NCBI GenBank assembly: GCA_028685445.1
Contig: JAQUDY010000029.1
Span: 1 to 9,858 of the forward strand
Source of the DNA: Bacilli bacterium
GTDB taxonomy: Bacteria > Bacillota_I > Bacilli_A > RF39 > UBA660
Direction: 5' to 3'
DNA length: 9,858 bases
Shown: positions 1-6,904 of the stretch, in pieces
How the letters are laid out: every line of letters begins with the position of its first letter
How positions within the stretch are numbered: position 1 is the first letter of the stretch
Program-made: the position numbers and the translations under genes
Notes under the pieces: model-generated
What the model was told of the DNA's origin: nothing
The model's database searches: none
What the model saw: the letters and a program-made list of their open reading frames with translations, nothing else

Positions 1-71
1 ATATATTCTTGAATAAACTTTATTAAGTTTTGATATACAGGTTTTCTGATACAATCATGTATTTTTCCCAT
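1..71 (-). CDS. 5' end of a further gene of the locus (partial, unknown product)
   Basis: An ATG lies 2 nt after the stop of the 700-aa VirB6-like gene. From it a frame stays open for 23 codons to the window edge (begins MGKIHDCIRKPVYQNL). A possible ribosome binding site AGAAGGA sits at 84-90, inside the last codons of the upstream gene, with a rather long 12-nt spacer. The tight spacing suggests a continuation of the same operon. In mycoplasma ICEs and many conjugation loci the gene after the VirB6-like protein encodes a VirB4-type ATPase or a small membrane protein, but the visible residues do not identify the product. The N-terminus has no obvious signal peptide or membrane helix. Confidence 0.5.
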   Translation of the reverse strand, partial: MGKIHDCIRKPVYQNLIKFIQEY

Positions 72-73
72 AA

Positions 74-2176
74 TTATTTTTTATCCTTCTTTATTTCACC
101 AGTATATAATGAAGTCTGATTGCTTGTTTCAATGTCAATAGATTTTTTCACTTTCATTACATCATCATAATATTGTGAAAAGTTAGGATTGTTTATATCT
201 TTTAATGCTAATTCCATTTCTTTTATGCTACTAAAACCGCCCGACCCTAGAATTGTTTTTGCAGTTTCAGTTCCAAGTGCATTTAAGCTTGTTGTTAAGT
301 CTGCTACTAAATTGTTAACTTCATTTGTATATAATTGTCCTTTTTTACTAAAGTTACTTATAGTTCTATTTTTAATTTCTTTTTTATAATAGCTTTCTAT
401 ATACTCTGCTAATGCATCTTTGTTATTAAAAATTAAATCATTATCATTTACATCAGCTGGAATATTATTTTCTCTTCTAAACTCACTTAAAAGATGCTTA
501 TTTTCAACTTTCATTTTTTCTGATAAAGTAGCTAATGCTTTAGAATTCGCATCTTTAGATGCTTTTATTTGGTCATCTCCTAAATTAAGTCTTTCTAAAA
601 ATGTTTTAAATGATTCTTGACCAGCTTTAGCTGCTTCTAGTTTTTCTAAACTTGATTCGCCACCAACCCATTTGACGAAATCATCTTTATAGTCTCCTAA
701 TTTTTCTGGAACTCCCATCATTTCTCCAGCGATTCTTGTGACGCCTGGTACAGCTTTGCCACCTACAGTTCCCCAATCGTTAGCTATTGCACGATCTCTA
801 ACATCTTCATGATGAGCTCTAGCAGCATCAGATTCTGCTCGCGATTTAGAAACAACACTACCAACTTTGCCAAAACTATCAATACCTTCACTATTCTTCC
901 AACCTCGGCGACCACCGCCAATTAGGCCTCCTGCTGCAGAAAACGCCGTATTAAGTACACCTTTTTCATTTTTAAATCCGTCATAAGCGTTAGAAACAAA
1001 AGAAGAAGCTCCACCGCCAATAGTAGCAAGTCCACGTTGAGCATATGTATTATCATCAAGTCTTTTCTTAATGCTTGTATTAATTTCTAAATCAAATAAT
1101 TGTTTTAATAAATCAGGTCCATCTTTAGCAAATTGTAAAATACCTAAAACAACAGCAACTGTAGCCATAATTTGAATCAAGAAGTTACCTCCTGTAACCC
1201 ACATATTTGAAATAACCTCTGGAACTAAACTTATTGCAAACATTGCAAAATAAATAATTATCAATCGAACAAATATCATTAGATATGTATCTGTTAATTG
1301 TTTAAACCACTTTGAATTAAAAATGCTTTCTTTTGCTCTAATATTTAAAGCGATTGGTATTGGTGCAACAATTTGTAAAAACCCCAATTTAGCAACACGA
1401 ATACCAATATCAAGAGAAAATGCAATAATTGTTTTAATTGCAAAAATTGCAGCTATTGTACTTAAAATAGGCATATATTTCATTTGACGTTCTTGACTAG
1501 TTATTTTTTCCCATAAGTTCAGCTGAAGATAATCTTGTAATTCGCTTGAGAACAATCCAGAAGGATTACTCTCTGCTAAAGCAGTATCATATGTTTCAAT
1601 AAAAACATCACAAACTTTAGGTGCAGACTCTTCCTGCTGGCATGATATATATGAGTGCTCTACTCCATCTGCAGTAATTGGATGAAAAAATGCTGATGCT
1701 ATTGTTAATGCCATTGAAGTACCAGCTGACTTTAGATCATAAGTTTCATTTGCTCTAGAGGAACCACCTATAATAACATTTCCTATTACATTTGATGTTA
1801 ATACGTTATATTGAAAGACTTGCATATAATTAAAAATAGTTGGTAATAATACAATTAAAATTATTGATGTTAATACTTTAGTTATTAATTTTTTTGCTCC
1901 ATTATCTCCTGATAATTTATCAGGATTAATAATTAACAAAATAATTTCATAGGCCATTATAAACAGCATTACTACACCTAAAATAGTGAATACTCGATCA
2001 ATGATTATTCTTAAAGTAGATTCTCCAAATAAATTAACTTGACTAATAGCTACAAAAACTTGATATGCAATTGATATAAACCAATAAACAATTGTATCAA
2101 CAAATAAACAAATGCTATTTAGCATATTCATAAGCGAATCGCCAACGATTCCACTAGTAGTTAATAAATTTATCAT
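74..2176 (-). CDS. VirB6/TrbL-like polytopic membrane protein with long soluble tail
   Basis: This 700-aa protein is the likely inner-membrane channel component of a type IV secretion-like machine. About seven hydrophobic segments are visible (roughly residues 22-46, 60-84, 97-119, 236-256, 262-281, 295-320, 331-351). The segment between 120 and 235 is soluble and contains two cysteines (C179, C189), so it is probably extracellular. After residue 352 comes a hydrophilic tail of about 350 residues, with a Gly-rich stretch near 417-425 (GLIGGGRRGW) and charged, helix-rich sequence, probably cytoplasmic. The pattern fits VirB6/TrbL and the mycoplasma ICE transmembrane family named after Mbov_0396; this is recognition by pattern, not by search. 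Residues 60-119 repeat the two-helix module of the VirB2-like neighbours, ending in LLPTIF. The start is well supported: AGGAGGA (2181-2187) overlaps the TAG stop of the preceding 136-aa gene, implying translational coupling. Confidence 0.75.
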   Translation of the reverse strand: MINLLTTSGIVGDSLMNMLNSICLFVDTIVYWFISIAYQVFVAISQVNLFGESTLRIIIDRVFTILGVVMLFIMAYEIILLIINPDKLSGDNGAKKLITKVLTSIILIVLLPTIFNYMQVFQYNVLTSNVIGNVIIGGSSRANETYDLKSAGTSMALTIASAFFHPITADGVEHSYISCQQEESAPKVCDVFIETYDTALAESNPSGLFSSELQDYLQLNLWEKITSQERQMKYMPILSTIAAIFAIKTIIAFSLDIGIRVAKLGFLQIVAPIPIALNIRAKESIFNSKWFKQLTDTYLMIFVRLIIIYFAMFAISLVPEVISNMWVTGGNFLIQIMATVAVVLGILQFAKDGPDLLKQLFDLEINTSIKKRLDDNTYAQRGLATIGGGASSFVSNAYDGFKNEKGVLNTAFSAAGGLIGGGRRGWKNSEGIDSFGKVGSVVSKSRAESDAARAHHEDVRDRAIANDWGTVGGKAVPGVTRIAGEMMGVPEKLGDYKDDFVKWVGGESSLEKLEAAKAGQESFKTFLERLNLGDDQIKASKDANSKALATLSEKMKVENKHLLSEFRRENNIPADVNDNDLIFNNKDALAEYIESYYKKEIKNRTISNFSKKGQLYTNEVNNLVADLTTSLNALGTETAKTILGSGGFSSIKEMELALKDINNPNFSQYYDDVMKVKKSIDIETSNQTSLYTGEIKKDKK

Positions 2177-2185
2177 AGCATCCTC

Positions 2186-2596
2186 CTATTTAATACAAGT
2201 AGTATATTTCTGATCTAAAAATTCTAAAAACAAGTTTAATAATGTTGGTAATAAAAATAAAATAGCAACTAAAATTAAACGAGTTACTAACTTGTTCGTA
2301 CATTTTTTTATGGCATCATCATCTTTACCAGCTATAGCTACTATAAACTCTGCTGAAGTAAGAAATATCACTAAAAGCGGTCCTACAATTCGAATAATAT
2401 CCATCACTGATTGTAAATCTGATTTTAAATTTCCACCTAATAAGCTTGTACAAACTTCATCTGAATTTTCATTAGTTAAGAAGTTTATAGAATAATTGTT
2501 TGAATCTATGCTTTGATTAGCTGATACTTCTGTTACACAAAAAAACATAGATATAAAAAATACTGAAATTATTGAAACTATATAATAATTTTTCAT
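2186..2596 (-). CDS. VirB2/TrbC-like two-helix membrane protein with signal peptide (136 aa)
   Basis: Residues 1-26 look like a signal peptide (MKN, hydrophobic core, VSA before NQS). A short exported segment with C49 follows, then two hydrophobic helices (about 66-90 and 104-124) joined by a charged loop (GKDDDAIKKCTNK), and the protein ends a few residues after C134. A cleaved leader, a cytoplasmic charged loop and both termini outside is the topology of VirB2/TrbC pilins. Mycoplasma ICEs carry a comparable pilin-like protein (Mbov_0395 family) just before the VirB6-like gene, as here. The second helix ends in FLLPTLLN, matching FFIPSI and FFIPAI in the 127- and 240-aa paralogues. It is the first gene after a strong promoter (2637-2665), with an AGAGGT ribosome binding site 5 nt from ATG, and it overlaps the ribosome binding site of the 700-aa gene. 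It could be a pilin or an accessory membrane subunit. Confidence 0.72.
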   Translation of the reverse strand: MKNYYIVSIISVFFISMFFCVTEVSANQSIDSNNYSINFLTNENSDEVCTSLLGGNLKSDLQSVMDIIRIVGPLLVIFLTSAEFIVAIAGKDDDAIKKCTNKLVTRLILVAILFLLPTLLNLFLEFLDQKYTTCIK

Positions 2597-2636
2597 TTGA
2601 AACCTCTATCTAAAAAATAACTATTTCCTAACTAAA

Positions 2637-2665
2637 AGTATACCAGAACAACTAATCTTTTTCAA
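2637..2665 (-). promoter_or_regulatory. Sigma-A type promoter for the 136-aa/700-aa operon
   Basis: Read on the minus strand: -35 TTGAAA (2665-2660), a 17-nt spacer, -10 TATACT (2642-2637). Transcription would start near 2630, about 34 nt before the ATG at 2596. The elements are near consensus and lie in a 136-nt intergenic gap just after a terminator. The -35 hexamer sits in the right arm of the inverted repeat at 2658-2682. Confidence 0.72.
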
Positions 2666-2682
2666 CTAAAGTTTTTGAAAAA
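2658..2682. repeat. Perfect 8-bp inverted repeat over the -35 region
   Basis: TTTTTCAA (2658-2665) and TTGAAAAA (2675-2682) are exact inverted repeats separated by 9 nt. One arm contains the -35 hexamer of the promoter for the 136-aa gene. It could be an operator-type dyad or chance in AT-rich DNA. It is not followed by a T-run in the direction of transcription, so it is not an obvious terminator. Confidence 0.35.
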
Positions 2683-2691
2683 ACCTTCATT

Positions 2692-2720
2692 TAAAAACAA
2701 AAAAAACAACTTACGTTGTT
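2692..2720 (-). terminator. Intrinsic terminator after the 127-aa gene
   Basis: On the minus strand the transcript reads AACAAC-GTAA-GTTGTT (2720-2705), a 6-bp stem closed by a GNRA-type tetraloop, followed directly by TTTTTTGTTTTT (2704-2693). It starts 12 nt after the TAA of the 127-aa gene. The stem is short and AT-rich, but loop, position and T-run fit a rho-independent terminator. Confidence 0.65.
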
Positions 2721-2732
2721 ATATTTGTATTT

Positions 2733-3116
2733 TTAATTATTAGCATTAGACACTGCTGTTTTACATGTATCGCCCCAAGGTGATAATACACACTCACGGC
2801 AAGCATCAAATTGAGCAGCATTTTCTGCAGCTTCATATGCATTAACTGCACTAAATAGCCATAATACAATACTAGGAATAAAAAATATTACAAGACCAGC
2901 AATTGCTCTATAGATTAATCTTTTTGTTTGAGTTTTAATTTCATCTTCTTTACTTGCTACAACAGCTTTTCCAAAATCAAACATTCCTAAACCTATAATT
3001 ATTATTGGTATTGCTACTTTGAAAAAAGTTAATACCCAACCAGTAAATTGTAAAATTTCCGCTGCTTTGTTACAAAAATCTCCAACATCAACAGCTGATA
3101 CTAATAAATTACCCAT
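2733..3116 (-). CDS. VirB2-like pilin candidate with Cys-rich C-terminus (127 aa)
   Basis: A small protein with two membrane helices (about 24-48 and 68-90) separated by a charged loop (ASKEDEIKTQTKR) that should be cytoplasmic. The short N-terminal segment contains C15 and the C-terminal tail contains C106, C109 and C118, the motif CRECVLSP followed by GDTC. No classical signal peptide is seen. It is clearly paralogous to the C-terminal half of the 240-aa protein, sharing the pre-helix Cys, the QT/R/R loop pattern, FFIP at the second helix and the terminal CxxCxLxP. This resembles the VirB2/TrbC pilin fold and the pilin-like family of mycoplasma ICEs (Mbov_0395). The ribosome binding site is AAGGAG, about 11 nt from ATG. 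It is the only gene here with both its own promoter and its own terminator, as expected for a subunit needed in many copies. Role as the major pilin is inferred. Confidence 0.72.
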   Translation of the reverse strand: MGNLLVSAVDVGDFCNKAAEILQFTGWVLTFFKVAIPIIIIGLGMFDFGKAVVASKEDEIKTQTKRLIYRAIAGLVIFFIPSIVLWLFSAVNAYEAAENAAQFDACRECVLSPWGDTCKTAVSNANN

Positions 3117-3145
3117 TTTATAATCTTCTCCTTACATCTAATTAA

Positions 3146-3174
3146 ATTTTATATTATTCTATGATAAAAGTCAA
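3146..3174 (-). promoter_or_regulatory. Sigma-A type promoter for the 127-aa gene
   Basis: Read on the minus strand: -35 TTGACT (3174-3169), a 17-nt spacer, -10 TAAAAT (3151-3146). It lies in the 63-nt gap after the TAG of the 346-aa gene and about 30 nt upstream of the ATG at 3116. No terminator hairpin is visible between the 346-aa gene and this promoter, so readthrough from the upstream operon is also possible. Confidence 0.65.
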
Positions 3175-3179
3175 CATAA

Positions 3180-4220
3180 CTATTGATTTTTCTGGAATAT
3201 ATTACCAAAAAAACCTAAATTATGTGGATTTTGTTTTTTAAAGCCTAAATTATACAAAAGTAAATCGATAATTCGAATGCGATCTTTACGATCATCGAAA
3301 TTCGTAATATTAAAAAACACTTTGGATTTTGTTTCATACTCAAAATTTGTAATTTCTTCTTGTTTAATTGCACTTCGATTTAATATAACTTTACCATTTC
3401 TGGTTTTCATAAATGCATTACTATCTTTATTTAACAAAAGATTTAACCTTATAGTTCCAGGGTCAACAAGATATAAAATATCATCACATAACGCTTCAGC
3501 ATCAAAGCCATTTAAATCTATAATAATTACCTCGACATTAGAAAACTCTTTTAATTTTAATTTTAAACTATCAATAGATGTACACATAGTTAAATCTGAA
3601 TTTCGATAATAAATGAAATCTTGTTTATTCATTTCTATTGCTTTTACAGTGTAATTATATTTTAATTGTTTGTACATCATATAAGATAATGTTGTAGCTC
3701 CAGCATGATCTGTTAAATTTTGTACACCTATTATTATTTGTTTAGTGTTTTTTTTATTTTTACTAGGAGCATCACTAATAGAACTGAAATCTTCTTTTAT
3801 TGTATTATTAATATTATAATTATTATTAGAATAATTAGGAAGTTCTTTTGTATACTGAACTACATCTTCGTAGTTATTTGGATTATCTATTAAATAATTA
3901 ACTCCTGCAGCATTTCTAGTAAAATTATAAAATCCATTTTCTACTAGCCTACCTAAAAAACTATTATTATTAATTACTTCGCTATCATTTAATAGAATAA
4001 TTATTTTATCAGAATCAAACCCTCTTAAGAAATTAATTGTACTATTGATATCATAATAGTTTCTTATTGCCGTTATATCAATAATTAATTTATTATAAAA
4101 AAAGTTTACTAAATGATTAGAGACTTCATCCAAAGAAAACTCTCCTGAAAGAGTTTTAATAACTTCAACATTTAAAGATTCTGTAATTTTATAATTTTGA
4201 TTTGTTATTATTATATTCAT
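3180..4220 (-). CDS. TadZ/CpaE-like protein: pseudoreceiver plus degenerate MinD-type NTPase domain
   Basis: A 346-aa cytosolic protein. Residues 1-125 look like a receiver-like alpha/beta fold (strands such as LIIDIT at 45-50 and KIIILLN at 72-78). An Asn/Ser-rich linker (about 130-160) follows, then a MinD/ParA-like domain. The P-loop region (165-178) reads GVQNLTDHAGATTL; GATT in place of GKTT is typical of CpaE/TadZ. The Walker A' strand is VIIIDLNGFD (231-240), and VILNR (278-282) matches the later conserved strand of the family. The P-loop lysine and the signature lysine are absent, so nucleotide hydrolysis is doubtful. TadZ/CpaE proteins position Tad pilus machinery at a cell site; here it follows pilin-like genes and precedes VirB-like ones. 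Only 6 nt separate it from the 149-aa gene, whose TAG overlaps the weak ribosome binding site (AGG), implying translational coupling. Confidence 0.7.
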   Translation of the reverse strand: MNIIITNQNYKITESLNVEVIKTLSGEFSLDEVSNHLVNFFYNKLIIDITAIRNYYDINSTINFLRGFDSDKIIILLNDSEVINNNSFLGRLVENGFYNFTRNAAGVNYLIDNPNNYEDVVQYTKELPNYSNNNYNINNTIKEDFSSISDAPSKNKKNTKQIIIGVQNLTDHAGATTLSYMMYKQLKYNYTVKAIEMNKQDFIYYRNSDLTMCTSIDSLKLKLKEFSNVEVIIIDLNGFDAEALCDDILYLVDPGTIRLNLLLNKDSNAFMKTRNGKVILNRSAIKQEEITNFEYETKSKVFFNITNFDDRKDRIRIIDLLLYNLGFKKQNPHNLGFFGNIFQKNQ

Positions 4221-4226
4221 ATTAAC

Positions 4227-4676
4227 CTATGCACTTTCACATTTTAAACCTGTCCCTTGGTTAGTGGGAAAATGAATTGTTTTAGTACTTCCTGTTACTG
4301 GAAAAGTGAAAATATCACCTATAACTGGTAAGTCTAATCTAAAAAAAACTTTAACAGTATAATAAGATTTTTTTAAACTATCATTTTTTTCAACACAATG
4401 TATACAATATTTATATTTTCCAGCTGAACCATCTATTCCTTGTTCATGACTTTTACAAGGACCTCTTACTGCATAACCATTTCCAGATAATATTCTTTCG
4501 ATTTTTTGTTGAGAGTTATCATTATAACCTTCATATTCCTCGATAACACTAACCATATCATTTTTTACCTTAAAAGCTTTAGAATAGTTAACAGAAATCG
4601 CTAGATAGCTACTAAATAAAACTATAAATGTTACAACAATACCAAAAATCCACGTTCCACCAATAGCTTCTCTCAT
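4227..4676 (-). CDS. TadE-like pseudopilin (149 aa)
   Basis: One N-terminal membrane helix (about residues 8-28) follows a short MREAIGG leader, and an extracytoplasmic domain of about 120 residues holds four cysteines (in GPCKS, YCIHC and KCESA). The form, a short basic leader, a long N-terminal helix and a small globular domain, is that of TadE/TadF-type minor pilins, though no strict G-xxxxE processing motif is present. The C-terminal part contains a beta-rich stretch with PVIGDIFTFPVTG. It lies between the small pilin-like gene and the TadZ-like gene, as expected in a Tad-type cluster. The ribosome binding site GAAGGAAG lies about 6 nt from ATG. Assignment to TadE is by architecture and context; function unproven. 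Confidence 0.6.
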   Translation of the reverse strand: MREAIGGTWIFGIVVTFIVLFSSYLAISVNYSKAFKVKNDMVSVIEEYEGYNDNSQQKIERILSGNGYAVRGPCKSHEQGIDGSAGKYKYCIHCVEKNDSLKKSYYTVKVFFRLDLPVIGDIFTFPVTGSTKTIHFPTNQGTGLKCESA

Positions 4677-4698
4677 TTAAATCTTCCTTCACCTATAT

Positions 4699-4935
4699 TT
4701 ATTTAGTTGGACATTTTACTGATTGTTCATTATCATCTTTGTCATAATAGTAACAAGTTTGCTCTGTAGCAGTCGGACCAGCATCATCACATCTATGTGC
4801 TTGAGTACAATATGTACTTCTAGTTATATTTGCTTTTATAGATGGCCAAATTAAAGTAGTAAACACCACCCCAATAGCGGCTATAGCAACTACAGCTATT
4901 GCTGTCATACTTAATTCTCCAGTTGCATCTTTCAT
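4699..4935 (-). CDS. Small pilin-like protein with four extracytoplasmic cysteines (78 aa)
   Basis: The N-terminus MKDATGELSMTAIAVVAIAA has a short charged leader, a G-E junction (G6/E7) and then one hydrophobic helix to about residue 31, recalling Flp/Tad-type prepilins. The Glu position is not that of a canonical class IV prepilin (Glu at +5), so processing by a TadV-type peptidase is uncertain. The remaining 45 residues are hydrophilic, with C43, C49, C61 and C75, enough for two disulfides. It is the first gene after a good promoter (4964-4992) and has the strongest ribosome binding site in the window (GGGAGGAGG, 7 nt from ATG), which suggests abundant synthesis as for a structural subunit. 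The 149- and 346-aa genes follow within 22 and 6 nt. Confidence 0.65.
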   Translation of the reverse strand: MKDATGELSMTAIAVVAIAAIGVVFTTLIWPSIKANITRSTYCTQAHRCDDAGPTATEQTCYYYDKDDNEQSVKCPTK

Positions 4936-4942
4936 TTATAAG

Positions 4943-4951
4943 CCTCCTCCC
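4943..4951 (-). promoter_or_regulatory. Very strong ribosome binding site of the 78-aa pilin-like gene
   Basis: GGGAGGAGG on the minus strand, 7 nt before the ATG at 4935. It is the longest match to the anti-Shine-Dalgarno sequence among the visible genes, supports this start, and suggests high translation. Confidence 0.7.
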
Positions 4952-4963
4952 TATCTTATGATT

Positions 4964-4992
4964 ATTATACATCAGATTTTATATTTTAACAA
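4964..4992 (-). promoter_or_regulatory. Sigma-A type promoter for the pilin-like/TadE/TadZ operon
   Basis: Minus strand: -35 TTGTTA (4992-4987), a 17-nt spacer, a perfect -10 TATAAT (4969-4964). Transcription would start near 4957, about 22 nt before the ATG at 4935, leaving a short leader that contains the GGGAGGAGG site. It lies in the 85-nt gap after the 240-aa gene. Confidence 0.68.
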
Positions 4993-5020
4993 ATAAATAA
5001 GTAAGCATTTGTAAACTTTT

Positions 5021-5743
5021 TTAATTATCACATGAGATAGGATCTAAAGCACAATTTACACAGTTTTCATATTTTGCTGCAATATCACTATATTTGCTTA
5101 CAAATACCATAAAAGTATTTAAAATTGCTGGAATAAAGAAAATCATTATTCCTAATATTACTCTTTTAATAAACCTAGTTGTTTGCTTTTTCATGTCATC
5201 AGAGCTATTAGATATAATTGATGTATAATAATCCATTGTTCCCATTATAATTAATATGAAAGGGACTAATAATTTTGCGAAAAACAATAAATATCCAAGA
5301 AATGTAAGTGTCTTTAAAACATCCTCTTCTTCACATATAAACTGACCTAAAACTTCTGGTTTAGGAGTGCAAGTCGCTTTAGCTACTACTTTTAATGAAG
5401 TTTTATCAGTAACTGATAGTGATGTATTAGACACATAATTTTGACAAGCATCTTTAGGGGTTGTTCCTTCTCTATTACTGTTAGGTGTCATTATTCCAAA
5501 TTCCGTATAAGGATTACAAAAGTACTTTATACTATGAATTTCAGATCCTCTTCCTCCACATTCAACCGCTGCAGCAATCTTTAAAGATTCTGCGGAACAT
5601 TTCTCTGGACAAGTTACATTATTTCCATCATACTCACATAGACAAAAAACAGATACATTTTTTTGCTTTGCTAAAACATTGTAAGTTGGTGTTATAATTA
5701 ACAAAAAAATAAATAATAGAAACATTTTTTTATTCATACTCAT
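5021..5743 (-). CDS. Exported Cys-rich domain fused to a VirB2-like two-helix hairpin (240 aa)
   Basis: A clear signal peptide (residues 1-25, ending NVLA before KQ) precedes an extracytoplasmic domain (26-140) containing nine cysteines, beginning CLCEYDG. Then come two membrane helices (about 149-171 and 193-215) with a charged loop (SSDDMKKQTTR), and a tail with C228, C231 and C238 (CVNCALDPISC). The C-terminal half is paralogous to the 127-aa VirB2-like protein; the interval from the pre-helix Cys (C137; C15 in the 127-aa protein) to the first tail Cys is 91 residues in both. The total of 12 cysteines is even. The first 14 nt of the gene overlap the end of the 384-aa gene, so the two are probably co-translated. 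The start ATG has AAGGA 8 nt upstream; a second ATG two codons later is possible. It could be a specialised minor pilin or a surface-exposed membrane subunit; the N-terminal domain is not recognised. Confidence 0.65.
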   Translation of the reverse strand: MSMNKKMFLLFIFLLIITPTYNVLAKQKNVSVFCLCEYDGNNVTCPEKCSAESLKIAAAVECGGRGSEIHSIKYFCNPYTEFGIMTPNSNREGTTPKDACQNYVSNTSLSVTDKTSLKVVAKATCTPKPEVLGQFICEEEDVLKTLTFLGYLLFFAKLLVPFILIIMGTMDYYTSIISNSSDDMKKQTTRFIKRVILGIMIFFIPAILNTFMVFVSKYSDIAAKYENCVNCALDPISCDN

Positions 5744-6884
5744 AATTAGTTTCCTTTTCTCTTAATGTAATTCTTTTAATTAATTTAAAACCTACAAAAG
5801 CAGCTATTCCAACTACAATAATAACTATAAAAACACCACTAATATTATTGCTTTTTTTAATATTAATTATATACGGAGTTTCACTACCATCCTCTGCAGT
5901 TACTGTTATAGTTATTTTAGAACGATTTTTTAAGTTATCATTACCTATTATTTGGTACTGAGCTTTCTCACTAGATAAATCTACTTCAATATCTAATTTA
6001 TCTTCTTTATTTATTTTTATTATATAAGAGAAAATATCTGAATTGAAGTTTATATAATGATTTTTTATAATTATATTATTAATTTTAGAATTAGAATCTA
6101 ATAATTCGCCTGCTTCTTTATATTCTAAATTGATAGTATAAACTCTAACGTCACCATTCTCTGCTGTTACGGTTATCAAAATAGGTTTATCTATACTTAT
6201 ATCTTTATTATTTTCAACTGAAAATGTGGCATTATTATCTTCTAATGTTGGTAAGACTTCTATAGAAGTTACATCTTCTGTTATTTCTAATATATAATTT
6301 TCTATTTCTTTATTAAAGTCTATTATCCCCGGACTTAGAAGTAAGTTGGCAATATAATTATTATTACTTTTTATAGGTTCAGTAGTTATTGGTACATTAG
6401 GAGAAGGCTTCACTGGTTTAGGTTTAGTTGTTGATTTTGTTGTTGGTTTAGTTGTTGGCTTAGTTGTTATTGGTGAGGGTAGCGTTGGTGGTGTATAGAC
6501 ACCTCCAGAAATCGTTTTATTACAATCATAATACGTTACTATACTACAATATTTTACAGTCGTAGATGGCGTGCAACTTCCAACATATGGTGTACATCCT
6601 GTTTTTATCACCTGATTATATTTCCCCAGATTACCATTAGTACATCTAACCATATTTTCTGAAATATAATATTGAGTTTGCCAAACTCCACTATAACACG
6701 TTGCTTTAACACAGTGCCCAAAATAACCATTACCGCTTGAAGTTTTTACGCTATCTTGAAAATTAATGCATTCGCTATAGCTCATATCACTTTTTACAGG
6801 CGTGTTATAACTCGCTGCACTTACTGTATTCATCATAAAAATACTTGTAATTAAAATTAAAACGTATTTGTAATTTTTTTTCAT
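5730..6884 (-). CDS. Surface protein: Cys module, Thr-Lys-Pro stalk, two cadherin-like repeats, membrane anchor (384 aa)
   Basis: A signal peptide (1-23, ending TVSA) is followed by a Cys-rich region (C39, C58, C63, C81, C97, C104, C113, C121), then a Thr/Lys/Pro linker (about 138-172) encoded by 12-bp tandem repeats. Two beta-sandwich repeats follow (about 175-257 and 265-343). Both carry the pattern of the Pfam 'Cadherin-like' bacterial beta-sandwich family (PF12733): an LxxL/INxI start, a central FxxxxxxY, and a closing TVTAENGDxxxYxIN or TVTAEDGSxxPYIIN. A membrane helix (348-368) and a basic tail end the protein; there is no LPXTG-type motif. The C39-C81 part resembles the N-terminal domain of the 211-aa protein (EC, NGY, CVKATC, RCTNGN). 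Likely role: extended surface protein or adhesin of the apparatus. The start has GAAGGAGC about 9 nt upstream. A hairpin at 6905-6935 lies just before the gene. Confidence 0.68.
   Translation of the reverse strand: MKKNYKYVLILITSIFMMNTVSAASYNTPVKSDMSYSECINFQDSVKTSSGNGYFGHCVKATCYSGVWQTQYYISENMVRCTNGNLGKYNQVIKTGCTPYVGSCTPSTTVKYCSIVTYYDCNKTISGGVYTPPTLPSPITTKPTTKPTTKSTTKPKPVKPSPNVPITTEPIKSNNNYIANLLLSPGIIDFNKEIENYILEITEDVTSIEVLPTLEDNNATFSVENNKDISIDKPILITVTAENGDVRVYTINLEYKEAGELLDSNSKINNIIIKNHYINFNSDIFSYIIKINKEDKLDIEVDLSSEKAQYQIIGNDNLKNRSKITITVTAEDGSETPYIINIKKSNNISGVFIVIIVVGIAAFVGFKLIKRITLREKETNYEYE
6421..6468 (-). repeat. Four tandem copies of a 12-bp repeat encoding TTKP/TTKS
   Basis: Units on the plus strand are GGTTTAGTTGTT, GATTTTGTTGTT, GGTTTAGTTGTT and GGCTTAGTTGTT. 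They encode the Thr-Thr-Lys-Pro/Ser stalk of the 384-aa protein. Copy number could vary between strains by slippage without breaking the frame. Confidence 0.7.
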
Positions 6885-6904
6885 CTTTTATAGCTCCTTC
6901 TTTT

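Noticed and set aside
189..3609. Plus-strand open frames of 66-110 codons (189-389, 420-620, 2292-2495, 3277-3609)
   Set aside because: They lie antisense within well-supported minus-strand genes and show no domains.
4987..5020. Imperfect inverted repeat (TTTACAAAT / ATTTGTTAAA) after the 240-aa gene
   Set aside because: It has a bulge and no T-run, and it overlaps the -35 of the next promoter; not convincing as a terminator.
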